From PALSA-129 sp050014595 (lineage in GTDB: Bacteria > Acidobacteriota > Terriglobia > Bryobacterales > Bryobacteraceae), in the NCBI GenBank assembly GCA_050014595.1, contig JBEKDA010000007.1:72553-136552 (forward strand): DNA of 64,000 bases, in the 5' to 3' direction. The position numbers and the translations under genes were made by a program. Within the stretch, counting starts at the first letter, position 1, and each line of letters begins with the position of its first letter. Shown one piece after another: positions 1 to 9,466 of this stretch. The notes under the pieces were generated by a model, which saw only the letters and a list, made by a program, of their open reading frames with translations, was not told the origin of the DNA and searched no databases.

Positions 1-204
1 TATTACAACGGCTCGTGGTTTCCGATGGTGTATCACTACCCGTATCCTTACTACTACGATTCCTACCGCGGATACGTGGGGAGCGGCGGAGTCGTGCGGT
101 CGGATCCGGCGACATCCTACAGCCACTCGGGTGTGGAGCGCGGCGGATTCGGAACAACGGGCGCCGGCCATTCGTCGGGTGCTGGAGCGGGAGCGGGAGA
201 GTAA
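1..204 (+). CDS. C-terminal end of a YgiB-like (DUF1190) protein, partial
   Basis: The window opens inside a reading frame that ends at TAA 202-204 and encodes about 67 residues. The tail is rich in Tyr, Gly and Ser, contains YHYPYPYYYDSY and GVERGGFG, and ends in Gly/Ala/Ser repeats. A low-complexity tail with RGGFG is typical of the YgiB/DUF1190 family, whose gene commonly sits directly before ygiC. The next gene starts 2 nt after this stop and is a ygiC-type ligase, which supports the call. The beginning lies outside the window, so the family assignment rests on the tail and the neighbour only. Confidence 0.6.
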   Translation, partial: YYNGSWFPMVYHYPYPYYYDSYRGYVGSGGVVRSDPATSYSHSGVERGGFGTTGAGHSSGAGAGAGE

Positions 205-206
205 TT

Positions 207-1337
207 ATGCGGAGAGTGGTATCGACACCGCGGCCGAATTGGGAAAAGAAAGTGGAAGAGGCCGGCCTCTCGTGGCACAGCGGCCAGCAGCCTTATTGGA
301 ACGAATCGGCGTTCTATGAGTTCACGGCCAAGGAAGTGGACGTACTGGAGGCCGCCACCAACGAACTCGAAAAGATGACGCTCCGGGCGGCGCAGCGCGT
401 CATCGATCACAAGCTGTACGCCAGGATGGGGATTCCGGAGAATGCCATTCCGCTGATTGAAAGCTCATGGGAAGCGGAGCCGCCGGCGCTGTATGGGCGA
501 TTCGATCTGGCGTATGACGGCGTGCATCCGCCCAAGCTGCTGGAGTACAACGCCGACACGCCGACGTCGTTATTGGAAGCGGCGGTGGTGCAGTGGTATT
601 GGCTGGAGGAGCTGTTTCCGAAGCGGGACCAGTTCAATTCGCTGCACGAGCGGCTGATCGCGCTATGGAAGGAGCTGACGCCGTATCTGCCGGGCAGCCG
701 CGTGGACTTCTGCTCGATGGACGATCGGGAAGACGGAATGACGGTGACGTATCTCCAGGACACGGCGCAGCAGGCTGGGTTGAAGACGTCGATTTTCCCG
801 ATCGATGAAGTGGGATGGAACGGCGAGGCGTTTGTGGGGCCGGACGATGCGCCCTTGGGGGCGATCTTCAAGCTGTACCCGTGGGAGTGGATGGTGCGCG
901 AAGCCTTCGGGCAACATATCGGCAAGGACGGGACGGTGTGGATCGAGCCGCCGTGGAAAATGCTGCTGTCGAACAAGGGAATTCTGCCGGTGCTGTGGGA
1001 GTTGTACCCGCGGCATCCTTATTTATTGGAAGCGAGCTTCCTGGGGCCGGGGCTGATGATGTCGTGGGTGAAGAAACCGCTGCTGGGACGGGAAGGGGCC
1101 AACATCACGCTGCACCAGCCGGGCAAGGACGTGGAGACCCCTGGCGACTATGGGGCGGAAGGTTTCATCTACCAGGATTGCGCACCGCTCCAGAGCTTCG
1201 ACGGGAAGTATCCGGTGATCGGGAGTTGGATCATCGGGCATGAAGAGGGAAACGCCGCGGGCGGGATGGGAATTCGCGAAGCGGACACGCCGATCACCAC
1301 CAACATCAGCCAGTTCGTGCCGCATTTGTTCGACTGA
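207..1337 (+). CDS. YgiC/YjfC-like glutathionylspermidine synthase family ATP-grasp ligase
   Basis: This 376-residue protein matches the length and layout of the YgiC/YjfC family, which shares the C-terminal ATP-grasp amide ligase fold of glutathionylspermidine synthase. Family landmarks are the N-terminal WNESAFYEFT, then LLEYNADTPTSLLEAA near residue 110, LYPWEWMVREAF near residue 225, LLSNKGILPVLWELYP near residue 255, and GREGANI near residue 290. The ATG at 207 was chosen because it lies 2 nt after the previous stop; the frame is open further upstream but that part overlaps the YgiB-like tail. The two genes are probably cotranscribed. The true substrate of this family is not settled, so polyamine-glutathione ligation should not be assumed. 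Confidence 0.85.
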   Translation: MRRVVSTPRPNWEKKVEEAGLSWHSGQQPYWNESAFYEFTAKEVDVLEAATNELEKMTLRAAQRVIDHKLYARMGIPENAIPLIESSWEAEPPALYGRFDLAYDGVHPPKLLEYNADTPTSLLEAAVVQWYWLEELFPKRDQFNSLHERLIALWKELTPYLPGSRVDFCSMDDREDGMTVTYLQDTAQQAGLKTSIFPIDEVGWNGEAFVGPDDAPLGAIFKLYPWEWMVREAFGQHIGKDGTVWIEPPWKMLLSNKGILPVLWELYPRHPYLLEASFLGPGLMMSWVKKPLLGREGANITLHQPGKDVETPGDYGAEGFIYQDCAPLQSFDGKYPVIGSWIIGHEEGNAAGGMGIREADTPITTNISQFVPHLFD

Positions 1338-1354
1338 TGCCGCCTGGCCGGCGC

Positions 1355-1388
1355 AAAAAAAGGGGAGCCGCTGCGCAGGCGGCTCCCC
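1355..1388 (-). terminator. Rho-independent terminator of the TonB receptor gene
   Basis: A perfect 10-bp stem, GGGGAGCCGC (1362-1371) with GCGGCTCCCC (1379-1388), encloses a 7-nt loop. On the minus strand it is followed at once by seven U residues (A run 1355-1361). It lies 25 nt past the stop codon of the minus-strand receptor gene and in the convergent gap with the YgiC-like gene. Confidence 0.88.
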
Positions 1389-1412
1389 GGATTTGGGGTC
1401 TCTGAACCGGGA

Positions 1413-4400
1413 TCAGAAGTCCACGCGCACGTTGAACTGAATCTGGCGCGGGCCGTTGGCCTGGGCCGTCACCTGGCCAAACAGGGTAGAGCTCGGCGTC
1501 ACGGTCGGTGCGGAGTATTGCACGCGATTCAACGCATTCATCAGGTCTGTCGAGAAGTTCAGGTTCAACCGCTCGTAAAGGTTGAACCTGCGGAAGATCC
1601 TGATGTCCCAGTTGTTGATCATGTCGGCGCGGAGCCCGTCGATGTATTGGGGCATCAGGCGAGCCTGGTAGGTGCCCGGCTGGAATGCCGTACGGCCTTC
1701 AAAGCCGACGAAGCCCGCCGGAATCGCGCCGCTGCCGGAAGCATTCGGGTTGATGAGGTTGTTATAGTCGGCCGCCGGATCGTACCAGTAGTGGATATAC
1801 TTGCTGTGAATCTGGTCGTGATTCATAGCGCTAACCAGTTGGTCCAGGTTGCCGTAGTAATAGACGTTGCCGAAGCTGATCAGCGGGCCGGTTTGGAACT
1901 GGTAGATCCAGCTCAACTGCCATCCACCCACGACGTGCTGCATCGGTCCGGTTTGGAGCCACTGGCGTCCTTTACCGAAGGGCAGCTCCCAAACGGCGGT
2001 CCAGACGAAGCGGTTGGGGCGGGAGTTCGAATTGGGCTGCCACTCCAGCGACTGGTCGAATTGGTTCTCCTGCCACTGGTTCCGGGACCATGTGCGGGTA
2101 TACTGCACCGACGACTGGATTCCCTTCGAGAAGCGCTTCGTATAGAGAATTTCGACGTCGTTGTACACCGTTTTGTTGCGGAAGCCGTTGTACTCGGAGA
2201 GGCCAAACCCGGCGTTGGGGTAGGCGCGCAGAAGTTGCTGCACCTGCAAGGTCTTACCCGTGAAGAAGCTCAGCGAGCTGAGGTAATTATAGAGAGGCAG
2301 GTTGGTGTTTGCCAGGCTGGCGAAGTTGGTATATAGGAACGGATTGGCAACCGTTGCTTTCATGGCGTTGTCCACCGCGCTATTCAACTGGTCGCCGAAA
2401 TTCCAGTACTGAGCCGGCAGATAGCTGAGGTTCTTGGTCTGTGGGGATGAAGCGTAACTTCCGTTGTAGGAAACGTCGAGCACCTGGTTGGGGAAGATTT
2501 CCCGCTGGATGCCCAGCCTCCAGCGCTCATCCCAGGTGGGGGTGAAGTTACGCGGATAATAAGTGAAGCCCTGTCCGTCGAGAATGTCGGAGCCGTAAGC
2601 GCCGCCCACCGGCTGGAGGAAACGCTGGCCGCTCGCCAGCACCGGGAAGGGATTTGCCATGATGTTGGAGTTGTTGATGTTGGCGGCTGCGCCAATGCCG
2701 CAGCAGAAGGTCAGACCGTTGTCCGTGGTCATGGTGGTGCTAGTGCTCTGGCTGTAGCCGTTCTGCAGTTCGCGGTTCCCGGTGCCGCCCAGGGCATTAA
2801 ACGTGTCGGCAAAGAGGCCCGTGCCGAAGCGCAGCACGGTCTTTTCGTTAAATGCGTAGACGGCGCTGAAGTTTGGCAGGACGCGCTTGGTGCCGTTGGT
2901 GAGGCTGCCATAGGGATGGCCGAGATAGGTGACCCCGCCCGCCACCTGGATGCTGGACGGCAGCAGCGCGTTGCCGCCCGTGGTATAGGCCGACTGCACG
3001 GCTTGCGCATATGGAGGCGCGTAAGCGAAGTTGTAATCGCCGGACAAGCCCCGATTAAAGCGCTCGGTGGTGCCTTCTTCGTACTCGAAGCGAATTCCAA
3101 AGCCCAGACGGAGTTTGTTGCTGACGCGGAAATCGTCTTGGATGTAGCCGGCGTGGTAGGGGGTGCTGTAGTAGCCGGTGTCGTTGATAGCAAGCGAGGC
3201 CCCGGTCGCCATGCCGGTCATAAACGAGGCCCAGGACAAGCCGAGTTGGCTGGCGCTTGTGGTGGTATCGCTGGCGGTGAAGAAGTTGTTGTTGAAGTTA
3301 TAGCAACCGGTAGTGCACGACCCGGAGAGGAACGTGGCGTAATGGTAGCGCCGTTCTTCCCACCCGTACTTCAGCGTGTGCTTGCGCCAAACCGTGGACA
3401 TCTTGGCGGCCAACTGCGCGGTGGTCCCGCGCTGGTTCACTCCGGGGCCGGCGTACCCTTCATAGCTGGTGGAAGCGATGTTGGCGTAAAGCTGGGGGGT
3501 GATGTTGGAACTGCCGGAACCTCCAATCAAGAAACCCGGGAGGCCGTCCGCGCCCAGCACGTTGGCCTGTTGGTCAATGTAACTGGGCAGCCCCGCATCC
3601 GAAGCGGTGTAAGCGTTCTTAATGGGCTGCTTGTCGCCTTCGGCGTATTGGGTGATGCTGAAGACCACGTCCAGGACGTTGCTGGGGTTGATGACCCTCA
3701 TGTAGTCAAGGTTGCCGCCGCGAGTGGGCCGCCACAGGCCGTTCGACTCATAGCCCTTCAGCGGGGTGTTGTGCGCCCAATCGTAGTTATCCGAGAAGCG
3801 ATGGTTGTAATACCACTTTCCGCTGAGCCGTTGCGAGGAGCTGATGTTCCAGTCATAGCGATTGACCAGGGACGGCAGGTAATCGTTATATGGCTGGGCC
3901 GAATCCACGTAATTGAAGCCGTCGGGAGTGGCGGGAGTGATATTCGGCAAGGGATAGAGCTGCTGGAAGAACTTATAAAATGGGGTGTTGGCGAACAGCG
4001 AGGCCGGAATCGTATTGCCCGGGAACGGCGTGCGGGAGACGTGGCCGGCGGTGGACGTCACGGCCGAACGGGGGTCGTAAATGGTGTACGCGGTAGCGTT
4101 ATAGGCCGACAGGTCCGAGAAATTGCCCTGCCGTTGGTTGGCGGTAGGCACCCAATAATCGACGTTTACGGGGCTGGGCTGGATGCTGGTGATGTGGTCG
4201 TACTCGAAGTAGAAGAAGAACTTGTTTTTGCCGTTGAAGATCTTGGGGATGTAAACGGGTCCACCGAAGCTGAAGCCGGGCTGGAAGAAACGGCCGCCGG
4301 GATTTTCGTGCTGTCCGGCAGGCCAGGTGCCCGCGGCCACGGAATTGAGGTAGGCGGCGCGCGTGAATTCATTGGTCGAGTTGATGCGATACCACATGTA

Positions 4401-5189
4401 CTGGGCGAAGGCCGAACCGTGGATGGCGTTGGTGCCCGATTTGGTGGTGGCGCTGATGTAGGCGCCCACGCTGTGACCCATGGAGGCGTCGAAGGCGTTG
4501 GTTTCAATGCGGACTTCGTCGACGGCTTCCTCGGAAGGAACGAAGCCGGCTCGTCCGCCGTTGGTTCCTGTGACCGGGTTGCCGTCCAGCAGAAACTCGT
4601 TGCTGCCGGTGGCCAGACCCGCAGTGTCGTAACTGGCGGTGCCGGCGTGGTCCATCACACGGCTGATGCCGGGGGCGCCGGTGAACACCATACCGGGCGA
4701 CATACCCTGCAGCGCCCAGGGATTCATGGTGGTGACGGGCAACATGGCGATATCGCGCGTATCCAGCACGCGGCCGCCCACGGCGTTGGTGGTCTGGAGC
4801 TGCGGCGCATCGGCGCTGACATCGACTGAAGTCGTGGTTTCTCCAACCTGGAGTTGCAAATCGACGGCCAGGCGGTCGCCGGTATTCAAGGTGATACCAG
4901 ACCGCACGAGCTTCTTGAAGCCGGCGATCTCTCCCGAAGCCGTGTAGGTACCGGGCGTCAGGAAATCGACTTCGTAATAGCCGGTCTGATTGGTGGTGAC
5001 GCGACTTGCGATGTTGGTCGCGTTGTTGGTAATCACGACCGTGGCGTTGGGAATTACGGCGTTCTGCGCGTCAATCACCTTGCCGGTGATACTACCGCGC
5101 GATTCCTGCGCGAAGCCGATCGCGGAAACAACCGACAGAAGGGCAACCACAAGCAGGGCCCGACTGAGCCCGAAATGCGAACGTTGCAT
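1413..5189 (-). CDS. Oar-like TonB-dependent outer membrane receptor with N-terminal carboxypeptidase-regulatory domain
   Basis: This 1258-residue protein has a signal peptide (MQRSHFGLSRALLVVALL..., cleavage near FAQ-ES), a carboxypeptidase-regulatory-like Ig fold at about 27-110 (GSITGKVIDAQNAVIPNATV, GYYEVDFLTPGTY), a plug-like region at about 125-245 (SNEFLLDGNPVTGTNGG, AYISATTKSGTNAIHG) and a long beta-barrel that ends in the aromatic residue of NVRVDF. This is the common acidobacterial Oar/SusC-like layout, used for uptake of oligosaccharides or other large ligands. The ATG follows a strong GGGAGGT site. A 17-bp dyad at 5285-5301 shared with the rhamnogalacturonan genes suggests a pectin-derived ligand, which is inference. 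Confidence 0.9.
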   Translation of the reverse strand: MQRSHFGLSRALLVVALLSVVSAIGFAQESRGSITGKVIDAQNAVIPNATVVITNNATNIASRVTTNQTGYYEVDFLTPGTYTASGEIAGFKKLVRSGITLNTGDRLAVDLQLQVGETTTSVDVSADAPQLQTTNAVGGRVLDTRDIAMLPVTTMNPWALQGMSPGMVFTGAPGISRVMDHAGTASYDTAGLATGSNEFLLDGNPVTGTNGGRAGFVPSEEAVDEVRIETNAFDASMGHSVGAYISATTKSGTNAIHGSAFAQYMWYRINSTNEFTRAAYLNSVAAGTWPAGQHENPGGRFFQPGFSFGGPVYIPKIFNGKNKFFFYFEYDHITSIQPSPVNVDYWVPTANQRQGNFSDLSAYNATAYTIYDPRSAVTSTAGHVSRTPFPGNTIPASLFANTPFYKFFQQLYPLPNITPATPDGFNYVDSAQPYNDYLPSLVNRYDWNISSSQRLSGKWYYNHRFSDNYDWAHNTPLKGYESNGLWRPTRGGNLDYMRVINPSNVLDVVFSITQYAEGDKQPIKNAYTASDAGLPSYIDQQANVLGADGLPGFLIGGSGSSNITPQLYANIASTSYEGYAGPGVNQRGTTAQLAAKMSTVWRKHTLKYGWEERRYHYATFLSGSCTTGCYNFNNNFFTASDTTTSASQLGLSWASFMTGMATGASLAINDTGYYSTPYHAGYIQDDFRVSNKLRLGFGIRFEYEEGTTERFNRGLSGDYNFAYAPPYAQAVQSAYTTGGNALLPSSIQVAGGVTYLGHPYGSLTNGTKRVLPNFSAVYAFNEKTVLRFGTGLFADTFNALGGTGNRELQNGYSQSTSTTMTTDNGLTFCCGIGAAANINNSNIMANPFPVLASGQRFLQPVGGAYGSDILDGQGFTYYPRNFTPTWDERWRLGIQREIFPNQVLDVSYNGSYASSPQTKNLSYLPAQYWNFGDQLNSAVDNAMKATVANPFLYTNFASLANTNLPLYNYLSSLSFFTGKTLQVQQLLRAYPNAGFGLSEYNGFRNKTVYNDVEILYTKRFSKGIQSSVQYTRTWSRNQWQENQFDQSLEWQPNSNSRPNRFVWTAVWELPFGKGRQWLQTGPMQHVVGGWQLSWIYQFQTGPLISFGNVYYYGNLDQLVSAMNHDQIHSKYIHYWYDPAADYNNLINPNASGSGAIPAGFVGFEGRTAFQPGTYQARLMPQYIDGLRADMINNWDIRIFRRFNLYERLNLNFSTDLMNALNRVQYSAPTVTPSSTLFGQVTAQANGPRQIQFNVRVDF

Positions 5190-5284
5190 TCAACCTCCCT
5201 ATCACGAGTAGACCTCGTAGTGACTGAGGCGAGATTAACAGGCTAAGCAAACGAAGGCAAAGAGATTTCGGATATGGCGATCCA

Positions 5285-5301
5285 GTTTTGTGATACAAAA
5301 C
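5285..5301. promoter_or_regulatory. Candidate operator: GTTTTGT-GAT-ACAAAAC dyad
   Basis: A perfect inverted repeat with 7-bp arms and a 3-nt spacer lies 96-112 bp upstream of the TonB receptor start. Sites of the same design occur at 41186-41202 and 44478-44494. The rest of the 5190-5423 gap is AT-richer than its surroundings and holds no gene that I can see. Confidence 0.6.
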
Positions 5302-5423
5302 ACAAGGCGGGATGTCTTCAGGCCGTAAATTATTCATTTTAATAATTCGTCTTCAATAGAGGGAGAAGTGGTGCGATAGCTCACGAACGTCGGGATGTTG
5401 TTTCATGCGTAACGCGTAAGCGC

Positions 5424-6494
5424 TTATCTCAGCGCTACGTCCCAGATCTTTTCGCGGCGGGATTTGCCCTCGGGGCCTTCAATTTCGAGGACCACGGTGT
5501 AGTCCGCGCCGGCTGCGTACTGGTGGATGGGATTGCGTTCGGTGGAAGTGGAGCCGTCACCGAAAGTCCATTTCCAGGACGTGGCTTTGCCGGTGGATTC
5601 GTCACGGAATGCCACCAAGCGGCGATTCATGTCGATGACCTGGAAGGACCAGTTGGCGTCGAAGTGGACGAAGCGGGGTTCGAGCGGCATCAGGCGGAAG
5701 CCGACCAATTCGTCGGCCTTGCCGTACATGGTGTGCTGGCGCGAGAGATTCCAGAAGGCGTGGGCTTCGCTATCTGGGTTGTCGTAATCCAGGACGGCCC
5801 ACGAGATGCCGATCAACTTGTTCTCGGTGAGCACCGATTCAACGGCGCGCTGGGGTCCTTCGCATCCGGCGTAGTCGAACGGAGTGATCCAGAACTCGAG
5901 CACGAGCTTGCCGGCCTCGCCGGGCTTGAAGTGGTAAGAGTAGGCGGCGTTGGCATAGGGCAGTGACTTGACGTAGGCGTTACAGCCCCAGGCAAGGGCC
6001 CAATCCTTGCCGACAGCCGGAGTCATGATGTGGTAGTTCTGAGCCTGAACGCCGTGCATGGAGAAGTGCGCGTCGCGTTCGCTCAACTCCTTGGTGGGCT
6101 GGAAGCGCTCGATCAGCGGCCCGCCGGAGAGGTCGCCATCGACCACCAGCTCGAAGGTGTCGTTGTGCAGGCCCGGTTTAGCGAAATCCCAGTAGTTGTC
6201 GTAGGCCTCGTAGAGGAAATAGAGGCGGTTCAAGCCTTTCACCCAACCGACCTTGACGCGCACGTCGAGATCCTTGGGGTCGGGCTTATGGTCTTTGTTC
6301 GTGTCGTCGACTAACTGGTCCATGCCGATCGAGTAATCGTCGGGAACGATTTTCCAATCGTCCGGATCGCCGTCGATGCGGGGAATCATATTGGGCGGAA
6401 ACTGGAAGATCTTGAAAATGGTGCCGGGGCGGTCCAAGGCAAAGCTCGGACAACCAGCCACGGCGAGAAGAATGATTGAAATCAGGCGGCTCAT
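5424..6494 (-). CDS. Secreted protein with CBM9-like N-terminal region and C-terminal PKD domain
   Basis: This 356-residue protein has a signal peptide (MSRLISIILLAVAGCPSFA). It then has a beta-rich region resembling a CBM9/DOMON-type sugar-binding fold (PRIDGDPDDWKIVPDDY near residue 40, GLNRLYFLYEAYDNYWD near residue 90). It closes with a PKD domain over roughly the last 75 residues (WTFGDGSTSTERNPIHQY). The start at 6494 is fixed by a GGAAGGAG site 5 nt upstream; an in-frame ATG 15 nt earlier lacks one. It is probably an extracellular or surface carbohydrate-binding protein. It lies between the TonB receptor and a divergent GH28 gene, which fits a role in plant polysaccharide capture. No catalytic motif is visible. 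Confidence 0.7.
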   Translation of the reverse strand: MSRLISIILLAVAGCPSFALDRPGTIFKIFQFPPNMIPRIDGDPDDWKIVPDDYSIGMDQLVDDTNKDHKPDPKDLDVRVKVGWVKGLNRLYFLYEAYDNYWDFAKPGLHNDTFELVVDGDLSGGPLIERFQPTKELSERDAHFSMHGVQAQNYHIMTPAVGKDWALAWGCNAYVKSLPYANAAYSYHFKPGEAGKLVLEFWITPFDYAGCEGPQRAVESVLTENKLIGISWAVLDYDNPDSEAHAFWNLSRQHTMYGKADELVGFRLMPLEPRFVHFDANWSFQVIDMNRRLVAFRDESTGKATSWKWTFGDGSTSTERNPIHQYAAGADYTVVLEIEGPEGKSRREKIWDVALR

Positions 6495-6570
6495 AAGCAC
6501 TCCTTCCATGTGAAACTATCCCACAGTGTAGCGATGGATCGAAGCGAGTGTGATGATATGGGGATGGAAT

Positions 6571-6584
6571 CGGAAAATGTTCCG
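6571..6584. promoter_or_regulatory. Inverted repeat CGGAA-AATG-TTCCG in the divergent gap
   Basis: A 5-bp-armed dyad lies 37 bp upstream of the GH28 ATG, in the gap shared with the divergent PKD-protein gene. Its half-sites resemble those of the longer palindrome at 44363-44378, but the spacing differs. A regulatory role is weakly supported. Confidence 0.3.
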
Positions 6585-6620
6585 GACCGCGGCCATGCAT
6601 CTTTACCGGTACCGACGCCC

Positions 6621-8015
6621 ATGACCACGCCACCCACCACTCGACGCCAAGCCCTGAAACTTGCCGGTGCGACGGCGCTCGGCGCCGCCCTTCGGCTGAG
6701 AGCGCAACAGCGCGTGTTTGACGCCCGCGATTACGGCGCCGCCGGCGATGGCGTCACACTGGACACTGCGGCGATCCAAAAAGCCATCGACGCCGCCGCG
6801 GCCTCAGGCGGCCAGGTGCTGCTGCGGGGCGGCAAGAAGTACCTGGTGAGCACGCTGGTCTTGAGGAGCGCGATCGATTTCCATCTGGCCGACGACGCCG
6901 AGTTGCTGGCCAGCACCAATCGCGCCGACTATCCGGGCGACGCCGACGGCATTCTGACGGCGCGCCAGGCCGCGGGCTTGAAGATCTCCGGGACCGGCAA
7001 CATCAACGGGCGGGCCAAGGAGTTCATGACGGGCTATAACCAGGCAGGCGAGATCTGGCGGTTCGGCCCGTTCCGCCCGAAGATCTTCGTATTGGCCGGT
7101 TGTAAAGACCTGGAAGTGCGCGATCTCAGTTTCAGCGATGCGCCATTCTGGGGCCTGCACATGATCGGCTGCGAGCGCGTGCTGGTAGACCGTGTGAAGG
7201 TCCGCAACCTGCTGGACGTGCCGAACTGCGACGGCATCGATCCGGACCATTGCCGCGACGTGGAAATCCGCAATTGCGACATTGTGTGCGGCGACGACGC
7301 GATTGTCGTCAAGTCGACGCGGCAACCGGTGGACTACGGCGCGTGCACCAACGTGCGGGTCCACGATTGCGCGATGACGACCAAAGATTCGGGGCTCAAG
7401 ATCGGCACCGAGACGGTGCAGGATATCTCCAACATCCGATTCGAGCGGTGCGAGATCCGCTCCAGTTGCCGCGCTCTCACCATCCAGCTTCGCGACGAAG
7501 GCAACGTGCGCGATATCCAGTTCAGCGATATCCGGTTCGTGACGCAATACCAGGCGGCTCCCTGGTGGGGTCGCGGGGAGGCGATCTCCCTGACGGCCAT
7601 TCCGCGGAGCAAAGAGACCAAGGTCGGCCGAATTACCGGCGTGAGGATCCGCAACATTAGGGGCCGCGCCGAAAACAGCGCGCGCATCAACGGAACGGCG
7701 GAGAGCCGCATCGCGGATGTGACGCTCGACAATGTCGATTTAACACTCGACCGCTGGACGGCTTACCCCGGCCCGATCTTCGACAATCGCCCGACCACCG
7801 CCGTGCCCGATCTGGAGCCGCACCGCACGCCGGGCTACAGCATCCGCTACGCCGACAACGTGACGCTCAAGAACTGCCAACTGGCCTGGGGCCAGAACAA
7901 GCCCGAATATTTCACGCACGCGCTGGAGGCGGAGAATGTGTCGGGCCTCGCGATGACGCATTTTACCGGCGACGCAGCGCATCCCGAAAGGGATGAAGCG
8001 ATCGTGGTCCGGTAG
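6621..8015 (+). CDS. Tat-exported glycoside hydrolase family 28 (polygalacturonase-like)
   Basis: This 464-residue protein begins with a twin-arginine signal (TRRQALKLAGATALGAALRL) and then a right-handed beta-helix of the pectate-lyase/GH28 type. Family landmarks are DYGAAGDGVTLDTAAIQKAI near residue 37, SGTGNINGRAKEF near residue 118, NCDGIDPDHC near residue 202, CGDDAIVVKS near residue 224 and DSGLKIGTE near residue 255. The two carboxylate motifs, DGID and GDDAI, are present. The usual GHG/RIK pair is replaced by DSGLKIG, as in many bacterial GH28 relatives with exo activity. The ATG at 6621 places the Tat motif at the N-terminus. It probably cleaves galacturonan or rhamnogalacturonan outside the cytoplasm. 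Confidence 0.85.
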   Translation: MTTPPTTRRQALKLAGATALGAALRLRAQQRVFDARDYGAAGDGVTLDTAAIQKAIDAAAASGGQVLLRGGKKYLVSTLVLRSAIDFHLADDAELLASTNRADYPGDADGILTARQAAGLKISGTGNINGRAKEFMTGYNQAGEIWRFGPFRPKIFVLAGCKDLEVRDLSFSDAPFWGLHMIGCERVLVDRVKVRNLLDVPNCDGIDPDHCRDVEIRNCDIVCGDDAIVVKSTRQPVDYGACTNVRVHDCAMTTKDSGLKIGTETVQDISNIRFERCEIRSSCRALTIQLRDEGNVRDIQFSDIRFVTQYQAAPWWGRGEAISLTAIPRSKETKVGRITGVRIRNIRGRAENSARINGTAESRIADVTLDNVDLTLDRWTAYPGPIFDNRPTTAVPDLEPHRTPGYSIRYADNVTLKNCQLAWGQNKPEYFTHALEAENVSGLAMTHFTGDAAHPERDEAIVVR

Positions 8016-8354
8016 CCGATAGGCCGTTGGCTATATGACACGGATGCATGCAACGCCATCCCGCCGGAAATGACCAATACGGAGCCGCACACCAGGTTCT
8101 ATCTCAACCTGGTCCGTTTCTTTCAGGGCCGGATGAGCGAAGCCGAAGCGCTCCCTCCCGAGCCGCCGGCCGGCAACACCGACACCGAACTCGAACTACC
8201 GTTCGACACGGTGGCATACGGCATCGGCAACTGGCACCTCTACAACGGCGAACCCGCCAAAGCCGACGAATACTTTCGCCGCGTCCTGAAAGGACACGTG
8301 TGGATCACCTGGGGGTTCATCGGCGCCGAGACGGAACTGCTGAAGCGCCGCTAG
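8016..8354 (+). pseudogene. C-terminal remnant of a TPR family protein
   Basis: The frame directly after the GH28 stop reads through 8016-8354 without an interior stop and resembles the end of a tetratricopeptide protein: TRFYLNLVRFFQGR, YGIGNWHLYNGEPAKADEYF and WITWGFIGAETEL. The family is normally several hundred residues long; only about 112 remain, with no start codon or ribosome site before the first conserved stretch. An ATG at 8070 could in principle start a 94-residue protein, but it lies inside the conserved block. I read this as a 5'-truncated gene; a short functional protein is not excluded. Confidence 0.6.
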
Positions 8355-8406
8355 CGCGGCTCACTTTTGGATTCGTCGTCACCGAGCAGAGATGCGTAGG
8401 AGGCGG

Positions 8407-9285
8407 CTACTCGATGCCGGCATCGCGCGCGGCAACCCGGGTGACGCTCGACCAGTCCAGATCGGCTTGTCCGTGTGCCATGGCGGAGAGGAGATGATCG
8501 CGAATGAGGCTGGCGAGTGGCATCGGGGCAGCCAGTTCCTCGGCCGCGTCGAGCACCAGGCGGACGTCCTTGAGCCCCAGCCGCAGGGCGAATCCGGCCG
8601 GCTCGAATTTCTTGTCGGCGATCAAACGTCCGTAGTTCGCATACACGGGCGAACCAAACAACGCGCTCATGACTTCCAGGAAAGCGCGGGGCGGGACGCC
8701 CGCCTTGCGCAATGTGGCGAAGGACTCGCCGAACGCCTCGATCATGGCGGCAATCATGAAGTTGCCGCACAGTTTGGCGGCATTGGCCTGCCAAGGATCG
8801 GAGCCAACCACAAAGGTCTGGCGGCCGATGGCGTCGAACAGCGGCCGGCAGTGCTCCACGAGTTCCGGCGGGCCAGCGGCAACCACCAGGAGATTTTTGC
8901 TTTCGGCGGCTTCCGGACGGCCGAAAACGGGGACGCTCAAATACTTCTGGCCGCGCCGGCGGTGTTCGGCGGCGAGACGCCGGGCCAGTGCCATGCTGAT
9001 GGTGCTGCACGAAATGTGGATCGCGCCGTCCGGGAGCGCCGAGGCCATGCCGTTTGGGCCCAAGACCATTTGTTCCACTGCGTGGTCGTCGGCCAGCATG
9101 GTCATAACGGCGTCCGACCCGCGACAGGCGTCCGCCGGGGAATCGGCAACTCGGGCGCCATCGGCAACCAGGGCCTCCGCCTTATCCCGGCTGCGATTGA
9201 AAACCACCACCTCATGGCCGGCGCGAAGTAAGTTGCGCGCCATGCCGGAACCCATACGGCCAAGTCCGATGAAACCGATTTTCAT
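8407..9285 (-). CDS. NAD(P)-dependent beta-hydroxyacid dehydrogenase (3-hydroxyisobutyrate dehydrogenase family)
   Basis: This 292-residue protein has the N-terminal Rossmann motif GFIGLGRMGSGMARNL and ends with the all-alpha domain of the family (LGLKDVRLVLDAAEE, AARDAGIE). The catalytic Lys is in NAAKLCGNFMIAA near residue 169. The family oxidises beta-hydroxyacids such as 3-hydroxyisobutyrate, tartronate semialdehyde or succinic semialdehyde analogues; the sequence alone does not fix the substrate. The conserved substrate-binding segment reads ISCSTIS rather than the usual D-x-ST form, so specificity may be shifted. The ATG at 9285 directly precedes the Rossmann strand. It is convergent with the TPR remnant and divergent from the S41 protease. 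Confidence 0.85.
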   Translation of the reverse strand: MKIGFIGLGRMGSGMARNLLRAGHEVVVFNRSRDKAEALVADGARVADSPADACRGSDAVMTMLADDHAVEQMVLGPNGMASALPDGAIHISCSTISMALARRLAAEHRRRGQKYLSVPVFGRPEAAESKNLLVVAAGPPELVEHCRPLFDAIGRQTFVVGSDPWQANAAKLCGNFMIAAMIEAFGESFATLRKAGVPPRAFLEVMSALFGSPVYANYGRLIADKKFEPAGFALRLGLKDVRLVLDAAEELAAPMPLASLIRDHLLSAMAHGQADLDWSSVTRVAARDAGIE

Positions 9286-9466
9286 AATAGTAAGGATAAT
9301 CGAACGGGCCGGAAGCCAAGGACGGAATGCCGCTTGGACGGACAAACTGTCCACGCCGTCGCCTGCCGAAAATGCTCCTCCGCCGCTCCCCACCCCTGAG
9401 CCCCTTTTCCCGCTGCGGTATCATGAAACCAAGGAAGGGAATCGCGCCTCGCCGGCCAGCAACATT

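Noticed and set aside
2916..4829. A 637-codon open frame opposite the TonB receptor
   Set aside because: Val/Gly-rich shadow of the receptor frame; no motifs.
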